A DNA stretch of 32,711 bases, from the NCBI GenBank assembly GCA_947379895.1, contig CANCPA010000033.1, positions 1-32,711 of the forward strand. Reading direction: 5' to 3'. The translations under genes and the position numbers were made by a program. This stretch comes from Chitinophagaceae bacterium (lineage in GTDB: Bacteria; Bacteroidota; Bacteroidia; Chitinophagales; Chitinophagaceae). The notes below the pieces were generated by a model. That model saw nothing but the letters and a program-made list of their open reading frames with translations, was not told the DNA's origin and made no database searches. Shown piece after piece: positions 26,460-32,711 of the stretch (the stretch's first letter is position 1; each line of letters starts with the position of its first letter).

Positions 26460-27906
26460 CATATTGTGTTTCCCACTCTAATTTTTCTGTTGGCAAATAA
26501 GTTTTTGTCTCAACCGAATTTCTCATCACCTCCCTGATATCATCAAAAGAGGAAAGTTCTTTCATAGCTAATGCCTGTACCAATATATTGCCTGATGCAG
26601 TTGCTTCTACAGGGCCTGCAATAACAGGAAGTTGAGTCGCATTTGCTGTCAATTGACAAAGTAAGTGATTCTTTGTACCTCCTCCGATTGCATGAATAGC
26701 CTTAATTTCGAAAGATGCATGACGAGCTAATTTATCCAAAGTAAACCTGTATTTCATCGCAAGACTTTCGAAAATACATCTTGCCCATTCGCCATAAGTC
26801 TGAGGAATTGATTGATTGGTTTTTATAAGATAATTGGTAATCATTGTTACCATGTCACCTGCTTGTTTGAAATCGTCGGCATCGCAATCAATGAATCTTT
26901 CAAATGGCTTTGCCAATAAAACCTCTGCATCTATCTGAGCATAAGTTACTTTCTGTCCTTGCTTTTCCCATGATTGAATACATTGTTCTATTAACCAAAA
27001 GCCTGTAATGTTTTTCAGGAAACGAATCGTTCCATTTACGCCGCCTTCATTTGTAAAGGAATCAGCAAAAGTTTCTTCATTGATGATTGGTTGTGCAGAT
27101 TCAATACCCATCAATGACCATGTTCCCAAACTTAAGTAGGCAAATTCACTCCCTTTTGCAGGAATTGCAGCAACTGCAGATGCTGTGTCATGAGAGGCAA
27201 CGGCAATTACTGGAATTGAAGGAACATTGAGATGCTGTGAAAGTTGTGGAGTTAGTGTTCCTACTGTTTCTCCAGGGAATACAATCTTTGAAAATAAATC
27301 TTTTCCTATGCCAAGCTTAGAAAGCAAAAAGCTATCCCAATCTCGTTCCTTGCAATTCAATAAAGAAGAGGTGGAGGCAATAGTGTATTCGTTCAAATAG
27401 ACGCCTGTTAATAAGTAGTTTAATAAGTCGGGTACAAACAATAGTTTCTTTGCATTCGTAAATGTATTGGTCTTTAGCTTTTTCTGAGCAAATAATTGAA
27501 ATATAGAATTTAATTGCATGGTCTGAATGCCTGCAATTGAGTACAATTCACTGATTGGCATTATTTCATTGGACAATTGTTCTACTGCACCGTCAGAGAT
27601 GGAATCCCGATAAATATAAGGAAGTCCTGTTAGGTAGCCATCTTCATTTATCAATCCAAAGTCAACGCCCCATGTGTCAATGCCAATAGATTGAATGGCA
27701 AAACCTTTTTGTGTGGCAAATTGAATGCTATTTAATATCTCATCAAATAGCTTGTAGATATTCCAAAATAGATGTCCATTTACAGGTACAAAGGCGTTGG
27801 AAAAACGATTGACCTCTACCGTTTCCAATTTTCCATTTTCTAAAAAGCCTACAATACCCCGACCACTTGTAGCGCCTAAATCAATCGCTAGATAACATTT
27901 TTTCAT
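26425..27906 (-). CDS. rhaB: Rhamnulokinase-like FGGY carbohydrate kinase (RhaB type)
   Basis: The enzyme transfers phosphate from ATP to L-rhamnulose or L-fuculose. From the start at 27906 it has 493 residues (489 in E. coli RhaB). The FGGY N-terminal ATPase motif is AIDLGATSGRG. SIGIDTWGVDFGL and GLPYIYRDS are RhaB-like. VASHDTASAVAAIPAKG holds the catalytic Asp at residue 240 (D237 in E. coli), and LSLGTWSLMGIE and GGGTKNHLLCQLTANAT complete the fold. I prefer ATG 27906 (or 27912) to the ATG at 27945, which lies inside a perfect hairpin. The last residues (YEVVSNKLYVIR) are encoded by a word repeat, so the natural C-terminus has probably been replaced. Because the operon carries FucI and FucP, the real substrate may be L-fuculose; similar Bacteroidota kinases are named either way. 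Confidence 0.9.
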   Translation of the reverse strand: MKKCYLAIDLGATSGRGIVGFLENGKLETVEVNRFSNAFVPVNGHLFWNIYKLFDEILNSIQFATQKGFAIQSIGIDTWGVDFGLINEDGYLTGLPYIYRDSISDGAVEQLSNEIMPISELYSIAGIQTMQLNSIFQLFAQKKLKTNTFTNAKKLLFVPDLLNYLLTGVYLNEYTIASTSSLLNCKERDWDSFLLSKLGIGKDLFSKIVFPGETVGTLTPQLSQHLNVPSIPVIAVASHDTASAVAAIPAKGSEFAYLSLGTWSLMGIESAQPIINEETFADSFTNEGGVNGTIRFLKNITGFWLIEQCIQSWEKQGQKVTYAQIDAEVLLAKPFERFIDCDADDFKQAGDMVTMITNYLIKTNQSIPQTYGEWARCIFESLAMKYRFTLDKLARHASFEIKAIHAIGGGTKNHLLCQLTANATQLPVIAGPVEATASGNILVQALAMKELSSFDDIREVMRNSVETKTYLPTEKLEWETQYEVVSNKLYVIR

Positions 27907-27922
27907 ACGCATTCTTTTAAAG

Positions 27923-27956
27923 AAATATGAAGTATGAAATAACATACTTCATATTT
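27923..27956. repeat. Perfect 14-bp inverted repeat between the aldolase and kinase genes
   Basis: AAATATGAAGTATG at 27923-27936 and CATACTTCATATTT at 27943-27956 match perfectly around a 6-base loop. It lies just after the aldolase stop and just before the kinase start, on the operon transcript. It could tune expression of the downstream genes or be an operator; it is AT-rich and has no T-run. Confidence 0.55.
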
Positions 27957-27968
27957 ATATTTAAAAAC

Positions 27969-28775
27969 TTATTTTCCAAAGTCCTTATAAACAATCATCA
28001 ATTCCTCCATTTCAGCATCAGTCAATCCTGTTGGTTCAAAACCTGCTGCCTTGCATTGCAAGTACATACCTGCTGATTTGTTTAATACATCAATTACATC
28101 AAATGCTTGAGTTAAAGATCTACCTACAGCAAAAGCCCCATGTTTTTGCCAAAGTATGGTATTCTTAGTCGCCAATTTCTCAATTGTAGCATTTGCAATC
28201 TTAGTATTGCCAGGAATCTGATAAGGGATGAAACCCATGCCTGTAGGAGCAAATACTACAGTTTCAGGGTGCATTTTCCAAAGAGTCTTGTTGATAATTT
28301 CCTCAGTAATCATTTCAGGATGATGAGAGAAACTAATCAAATCGGATGGATGTGTATGAAGAATAGTATTGTAGCCCGGTTTCGTTTCCTTCAATACACC
28401 ATGACATGCCAAATGCGTAGGTAACTCGGATGTGGGCCTGATTGCTTTACCAAAAGATGTAAAATAGATTTTGTAAGAAATGCCGTCAGCACCTACTCCT
28501 ACAATCATCGTATGTTCTTTTGGTTGTTTGGAGATTTCTCTCATCCGATGACCTGTACCTGTTATTAATACAAATTCATTTGCTAATGCAGGAATTGGTG
28601 AAGGCAATACCAGATCTTCCAAAACTGAAAAGTCTTTAAATGTTTCTTCTGAAACATCAGATAACCTGATTGAGATGTTTCCTGCATTTAATTCTGCCCA
28701 TCCGCGCTGCCACAGATATCCTGAAATTTCGGATAACTCTACATAAAGTGGCTCTAAAATTGAAATGTTACTCAT
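27969..28775 (-). CDS. rhaD: Rhamnulose-1-phosphate aldolase-like class II aldolase (RhaD type)
   Basis: The enzyme splits L-rhamnulose 1-phosphate (or L-fuculose 1-phosphate) into DHAP and L-lactaldehyde. The 268-residue product resembles RhaD (274 in E. coli) more than the shorter FucA. GWAELNAGNISIRL matches the RhaD phosphate-binding stretch GWDERNGGNLTLRL. The Zn ligands are present at H140 and H142 (TILHTHPSDL) and H212 (LWQKHGAF), and the catalytic Glu is E117 (RPTSELPTHL), within one residue of the E. coli numbers. It begins 14 bp after the reductase gene and is followed by the kinase, so the three are one operon. Whether it acts on the rhamnose or the fucose intermediate cannot be told from sequence. 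Confidence 0.9.
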   Translation of the reverse strand: MSNISILEPLYVELSEISGYLWQRGWAELNAGNISIRLSDVSEETFKDFSVLEDLVLPSPIPALANEFVLITGTGHRMREISKQPKEHTMIVGVGADGISYKIYFTSFGKAIRPTSELPTHLACHGVLKETKPGYNTILHTHPSDLISFSHHPEMITEEIINKTLWKMHPETVVFAPTGMGFIPYQIPGNTKIANATIEKLATKNTILWQKHGAFAVGRSLTQAFDVIDVLNKSAGMYLQCKAAGFEPTGLTDAEMEELMIVYKDFGK

Positions 28776-28789
28776 AATCGAACGTTTGA

Positions 28790-29947
28790 TTAGCCTTTAA
28801 AGGCCGTTAAATAAATATTTTTAATATCATTAATTGTTACTTCTTTAGGATTTCCCCCTGTACAAACATCATTCATTGCTTGTGCCGCTAATTTATCGAT
28901 GTCTTCCACCTTAAACTTTGTGTCTTTCAAGGAGGGGATCTTTAATTTAACTGCCATTTCCTTCAATGTCTCAATAGCTAGTTTGCCTGCCTCGTTAACC
29001 GAAAGTCCTGTAATATCTTTTCCCAAAGCCTGTGCGATTAAGGCAAATTTCTCAGGACACGCATCAAAATTGAATGCCTCAACATAAGGAAGAAGAATTG
29101 CATTCGCTACTCCATGTGGCAAATCATATTCCGATCCTAATTGATGTGCCATCGAATGCACGATACCCAATCCACAATTGGAAAAAGAAAGACCTGCTAT
29201 ATAGGAAGCCCAAGCCATCTTGGAACGTCCCTCTATATTTTGACCATCAAAAACGGCTGTTTCTATTGATTCACCGATCAATTTGATAGCCTCTAATGAC
29301 AGTGCATCTGACAAACGAAATGCTCCCTTAGTTATAAAAGATTCGATTGCATGTGTCAGAGCATCCATTCCCGTTGCTGCTGTTAATCCCGCAGGCTTTG
29401 CTAGCATCAATTCAGGGTCATTTACTGCAACTGAAGCTAAACAGTTTGGATCAACCATCACCATCTTTATCTTCCTTTCTTCATCAGAAATTACATAATT
29501 GATGGTAACCTCAGAAGCCGTTCCTGCAGTAGTGTTCACTGCAATAATTGGAACAGACTTAAAGCGGGATTTCCCAATACCTTCAAAATCTACAATGTTT
29601 CCACCATTTGTTTCCAACAAACCAATTGCCTTTGCTGCATCTTGTGGTGAACCACCTCCAATTGACAGGATACCTGTGCAATTTTCTGATTTATACAACT
29701 CTAACCCATGATTCACATTTGCCACAGTCGGATTCGGCTTCACATCGTCATAAACTACATAATCAATCTTTGCCTCGTCAAGCAAGTCAGTAACCTTACT
29801 CACTACACCAATTGAACGTAACACCTTGTCTGTTACTACCAATACCTTAGTGATTTTTAAACTACGAATCTCAGTAACAACCTCCTTAATTGCTCCCGGG
29901 CCAATCAAGTTAATTGCGGGCCAATAAATTCTGCGATAATCTTCCAT
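28790..29947 (-). CDS. fucO: Lactaldehyde reductase (FucO), iron-dependent alcohol dehydrogenase
   Basis: FucO reduces L-lactaldehyde to L-1,2-propanediol with NADH, the route used when oxygen is short. The 385-residue product is a group III Fe-dependent alcohol dehydrogenase close to E. coli FucO (382). NAD binding is at GGGSPQDAAKA (about 98-108). The metal ligands are D195 and H199 (GMDALTHAIES), H264 (VHSMAH) and H278 (YDLPHG). MEDYRRIYWPAINLIGPGA at the N-terminus differs from E. coli, but the PTVANVNHGLELYK and GLSFSNCGLGIVHSMAH stretches are typical. It shares the operon with aldolase, kinase and AldA, so the cell can send lactaldehyde either way. Confidence 0.92.
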   Translation of the reverse strand: MEDYRRIYWPAINLIGPGAIKEVVTEIRSLKITKVLVVTDKVLRSIGVVSKVTDLLDEAKIDYVVYDDVKPNPTVANVNHGLELYKSENCTGILSIGGGSPQDAAKAIGLLETNGGNIVDFEGIGKSRFKSVPIIAVNTTAGTASEVTINYVISDEERKIKMVMVDPNCLASVAVNDPELMLAKPAGLTAATGMDALTHAIESFITKGAFRLSDALSLEAIKLIGESIETAVFDGQNIEGRSKMAWASYIAGLSFSNCGLGIVHSMAHQLGSEYDLPHGVANAILLPYVEAFNFDACPEKFALIAQALGKDITGLSVNEAGKLAIETLKEMAVKLKIPSLKDTKFKVEDIDKLAAQAMNDVCTGGNPKEVTINDIKNIYLTAFKG

Positions 29948-30065
29948 GTTTTACTTTTAAATATACTTTAGATTTGAAAAATGATTAATCAACACTGTTT
30001 TTGGATGTTTCTAATCACTAATACTTCTAAAAATATTTGCTTGCGCATGTAGAAGTTCTTCGCTT

Positions 30066-30095
30066 GACTTGTTTCATTGGTTTCCGAAACAAGTC
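30066..30095. promoter_or_regulatory. Perfect 10-bp inverted repeat upstream of fucO
   Basis: GACTTGTTTC at 30066-30075 and GAAACAAGTC at 30086-30095 pair exactly around 10 bases. It lies in the 221-bp gap between fucP and fucO. It may be an operator or an RNA hairpin; no T-run follows on the operon strand, so it is unlikely to be a simple terminator. The rest of the gap shows no clear promoter box. Confidence 0.4.
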
Positions 30096-30168
30096 TGAAA
30101 TATTTGAGATGCAAAGTAAAATTCAATAAATCTATTCGCATCCTGACGCACCCTGAGTTGTCTAAAAC

Positions 30169-31464
30169 TTAGTGAGATGCCACCACATTCACTTCAGTAT
30201 CGTACAAATCCCCTTTTGGTTTCGACCCGATAAATGCATAGTATAATATATATACATAACTTACAAATGGAATCGTCATTGCAATAGCCATACTTTGTGT
30301 TTTATCGGAAATTAATCCCATCAGCGGAGTCCAAATTGCTCCACCAATGATGGCCATGATGATCATAGATGCGCCTAATTTGGTATGTGGCCCCAAACCC
30401 TTGATGCCAAGTGCAAATATGGTAGGGAACATCAGCGACATGAAGAAACTTGACAATACTAATGCCCATGCGCCCAAAAATCCTGGCATTAAAATAGCCA
30501 CGGCAACCATCGCTAAGTTGATAAGCGTATAGATGCCCATTAGCTTATTAGGAGCAAAAACCCGCATCAAAGCAGTGGCAACAAATCTACCTACTCCAAA
30601 AGCCAATAATGAAATAAATAAATACAATCCTGCCTCTTTTTCGGGCTTGTGCATATAGTCCTTTACATATTGAATCATAAAACTCCAAGTCCCTACTTGT
30701 GCACCTACATAAAAGAATTGCGCTAATACTCCTTGCAAGAAATGTGGATATTTGAACAATGCGGAAACCTTTCCATGTTCTCCTTCGTGTGATGTCTTTT
30801 TATCGACAGGAAATTTTATCTTCCATAAGAGTAATGCCCAAAGGAAAATAACCGACCCTATCACTAAATAAGGTGGTACAACCCTCAATATCTCAGTATG
30901 TAAATAGGGTTTGTAAGTTCCTGCTTGTTTCATAGCCTCCACTTCTGCAGTAGGTAATTCCTTCCCGGAAAATATAAAGAAGGTGCCAATCAATACGCCC
31001 GACATCGCACCTAAAGGATTAAATGCCTGAGAAAGATTGAGCCTTTGTGCAGCAGTTTCAGGATCTCCCAAAACTGAAATAAAGGAGTTTGACCCGGTTT
31101 CAAGAAAAGCAAGTCCTGTTGCAATCACAAAAAGTGCTGTCAAGAAAAATACATAACTACCTAACACGGCAGCAGGCCAAAACAGATAACACCCTGTTCC
31201 AAAAAGGAGTAATCCGATAATCAGCCCTGTCTTATAATCGTATTTATCCATAATCATGGCAGCTGGCATTGCTAAAAGGAAATAACCTAGATAAAAGGCG
31301 GATTGTACCAAGCCTGCCTGAAGTCTATTCAGTTCGAACGACTTCATAAACTGTGGTATCAGGATGTCGTTCAAATTGTTAGGTAATGCCCACAAATAAA
31401 ACAGGGCGGTCACCAAGATAAATGGGATAATTGTTTCTTTACTGACTACTTTATGTTGACTCAT
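30169..31464 (-). CDS. fucP: L-fucose/H+ symporter (FucP-type MFS permease)
   Basis: FucP imports L-fucose with a proton across the inner membrane. The 431-residue product has the 12-helix MFS layout of the FHS family and the same length as E. coli FucP (438). The first helix ends LWALPNNLNDILIPQF, with D33 in the place of the proton-coupling D46. GLAFLETGSNSF carries E122 in the place of E135, with a constant offset of 13. LNLSQAFNPLGA, LAQFFYVGAQVGTWSFMIQY and SLMFPTIFALGIKGLG are family hallmarks. A different sugar (galactose, glucose) is possible for FHS-family members, but the FucI neighbour supports fucose. A 392-bp repeat-filled gap separates it from fucI upstream. Confidence 0.92.
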   Translation of the reverse strand: MSQHKVVSKETIIPFILVTALFYLWALPNNLNDILIPQFMKSFELNRLQAGLVQSAFYLGYFLLAMPAAMIMDKYDYKTGLIIGLLLFGTGCYLFWPAAVLGSYVFFLTALFVIATGLAFLETGSNSFISVLGDPETAAQRLNLSQAFNPLGAMSGVLIGTFFIFSGKELPTAEVEAMKQAGTYKPYLHTEILRVVPPYLVIGSVIFLWALLLWKIKFPVDKKTSHEGEHGKVSALFKYPHFLQGVLAQFFYVGAQVGTWSFMIQYVKDYMHKPEKEAGLYLFISLLAFGVGRFVATALMRVFAPNKLMGIYTLINLAMVAVAILMPGFLGAWALVLSSFFMSLMFPTIFALGIKGLGPHTKLGASMIIMAIIGGAIWTPLMGLISDKTQSMAIAMTIPFVSYVYILYYAFIGSKPKGDLYDTEVNVVASH

Positions 31465-31481
31465 TTTACTTTATTTTATTT

Positions 31482-31852
31482 TTACCACAATGTTCACAAG
31501 GGTTACTACAAGGAACACTAAGCTTTTATTTTCTTACCACAATGTTCACAAGGGAATTACAAGGAACACTAAGGTTTTATTTGTTTTACCACTAGGTTCA
31601 CAAGGAAAAAACTATGAACACTAAGTATTATTTTTTATTTACCACTAAGTTCACAAGGAAGAAACTACGAAAACTAAGTATTATTTTTATTTACCACTAA
31701 GTTCGCAAGGAAGAATCAAAGGAAACTAAGTTATTTAATACAAAATATACCTTGTGTTCCTTGTATTTTATCCTTTTTTTCATTGTGGTAAATTCTTTTT
31801 TATAAATAATCCTTGTGTTCCTTGTGATTTTTCCTTGTGATCCTCGTGGTAA
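31482..31852. repeat. 52-bp tandem array plus two inverted units between fucI and fucP
   Basis: Five direct units start with TTACCAC at 31482, 31534, 31586, 31639 and 31691, a period of 52-53 bp. Each reads about TTACCACTAAGTTCACAAGG and ends in ACACTAAG and a T-rich run. Two inverted units follow, ending in GTGGTAA at 31785-31791 and 31846-31852 (period 61). Direct and inverted units would pair into a large hairpin. Words such as TTTTACCACAAGG are shared with 2756-3021 and 22216-22297. The array fills almost the whole 392-bp gap inside the operon. Confidence 0.8.
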
Positions 31853-31856
31853 AAAA

Positions 31857-32711
31857 CTATTTATACAATGAACCGTAATTGGCACAAGCACGGAAATCTG
31901 CACCCTCTGATTCCTGACCAAATGCAGACCATGCACTAGGACGGAAAATCTTATTCTCATCCACATTATGCATACAAACAGGAATACGAAGCATTGATGC
32001 CAACGTAATCAAGTCCGCACCAATATGTCCATAACTGATTGCACCATGATTTGCACCCCAATTTGCCATTACAGAATAAATATCCTTGAAGGCACCCTTG
32101 CCTGTAACATTTGGCACAAACCAAGTGGTAGGCCATGTTTCGTTGGTACGCTTATTGATTTTATCATGTACATCAGCAGGAATATCAACACTATAACCCT
32201 CAGCCAATTGCAAAACAGGCCCTTGACCCTTTACCAAATTGATTCTTGCCATTGTCATCGGCATGCCACCTTTAGAGAGGTATTCTGAAGAGAAACCACC
32301 TCCACGGAAGTATTCTGTAACTGCAGGATACCAGGTAGTAGCATCCAAACAAGCCTTTGCTTCCTCGGCAGTGATGTCGTAATAAGGTTTCATACCAGGT
32401 TTGCCATCAATGTTTTGTTGACCTGTACCATCTAAGGTAGCAGAACCTGAATTAATCAAGTGCAGCAATCCATTCGCAGCATCACCTTCCAATTTTCTTC
32501 CTGCCACTTTTTCTAGTGCATTCGGACTCCAATAGGTTCTGACATCAGCAAATATCTGAGCCGTATTCGTCAATAAATGACCAAACAACATCGTTACGCC
32601 GTTCAATGCATCGTTTTCTGTAGCCACCATATATGCTTGACGGATACCATTCCAATCGAACGATGAATTTAGGATTGCTTCCAAGAAATCACCATTAGGA
32701 GAGTGGTCAGT
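31857..32711 (-). CDS. fucI: L-fucose isomerase, C-terminal part (cut by the window edge)
   Basis: FucI converts L-fucose to L-fuculose with Mn2+. The frame is open to the last base of the window, so only the C-terminal 284 residues of a protein of about 590 are seen; the ATG at 32684 is internal. The visible start [20 protein letters not shown] matches the middle of E. coli Fuc[59 protein letters not shown] and the terminal [16 protein letters not shown] match its C-terminal half. It stands first among the visible genes of the operon, so the promoter and any regulator (FucR/GntR type) should lie past the right edge. Confidence 0.93.
   Translation of the reverse strand, partial: TDHSPNGDFLEAILNSSFDWNGIRQAYMVATENDALNGVTMLFGHLLTNTAQIFADVRTYWSPNALEKVAGRKLEGDAANGLLHLINSGSATLDGTGQQNIDGKPGMKPYYDITAEEAKACLDATTWYPAVTEYFRGGGFSSEYLSKGGMPMTMARINLVKGQGPVLQLAEGYSVDIPADVHDKINKRTNETWPTTWFVPNVTGKGAFKDIYSVMANWGANHGAISYGHIGADLITLASMLRIPVCMHNVDENKIFRPSAWSAFGQESEGADFRACANYGSLYK

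Noticed and set aside
27907-27945. Longer N-terminus of the kinase from ATG 27945
   Set aside because: The extra 13 residues have no counterpart in RhaB and are encoded partly within a perfect hairpin.
30066-30095. Rho-independent terminator after fucP
   Set aside because: The stem is perfect but is not followed by a T-run on the operon strand.
31482-31740. Possible CRISPR array with 52-bp period
   Set aside because: The whole unit is repeated with drift and there are no unique spacers; two units are inverted and no cas gene is present.
31697-31966. 89-residue minus-strand frame overlapping fucI
   Set aside because: It overlaps the true fucI end in another frame and continues into the 52-bp repeats.

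Overview
The window is a piece of a low-GC chromosome from a Bacteroidota bacterium. The evidence is a giant secreted protein with the gliding-motility/type IX C-terminal domain, a TonB-dependent receptor with an N-terminal carboxypeptidase-regulatory-like domain, -7 boxes of the form TAnnTTTG, almost no Shine-Dalgarno sequences, and Bacteroidota-style DUF1800/DUF1501 genes. A member of Chitinophagaceae or a near relative is plausible, but I cannot place the genus from this sequence alone.

Layout, left to right. (1) 1-3160: lepA (elongation factor 4), then rluF (23S rRNA pseudouridine synthase, with no standard start codon), then a repeat-filled gap. (2) 3161-10199: a MacB/FtsX-type ABC permease on the minus strand, divergent from a 1874-residue LamG/PKD/Ig-like secreted protein. 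(3) 10200-11435: a 1.2 kb gene-free block holding a MITE-like element with a perfect 8-bp target duplication, a 21-bp tandem repeat array, and a second, decayed MITE-like element. (4) 11436-18071: a TonB-dependent receptor, a BatD-like membrane protein, a YbhN-type flippase-like protein overlapping an RfaE2-type nucleotidyltransferase, and a convergent NarL/FixJ response regulator. (5) 18072-24311: another gap with a 97-bp MITE-like element flanked by an 8-bp duplication, then a Tat-exported DUF1501 protein and two tandem paralogous DUF1800 proteins, all on the minus strand. (6) 24462-24767: a small gene whose last segment is cut off by an in-frame stop. (7) 24864-32711: an L-fucose/L-rhamnose-type catabolic cluster on the minus strand (isomerase, permease, lactaldehyde reductase, aldolase, kinase, lactaldehyde dehydrogenase).

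The sugar cluster encodes a whole route. FucP imports the 6-deoxysugar and FucI isomerises it. A RhaB-like kinase phosphorylates it and a RhaD-like aldolase splits it to DHAP and L-lactaldehyde. The lactaldehyde is either reduced to 1,2-propanediol (FucO) or oxidised to lactate (AldA). The isomerase and permease are of the fucose type while the kinase and aldolase are of the rhamnose type.

The least ordinary content is non-coding. At least four repeat families sit between the genes: TIR elements starting GGGTGCATAAAAG with 8-bp target duplications, a TACTACTCAGG...TTTTACCAC inverted-repeat family, a 52-bp tandem array between fucI and fucP, and GTTATGAGTGATGAG/GTTGTAAGT word repeats that form hairpins beside genes. 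The last family reaches gene ends: it abuts the start-less 5' end of rluF and encodes the last residues of the RhaB-like kinase. All functional names rest on recognised motifs and remembered family sequences; no search was run.
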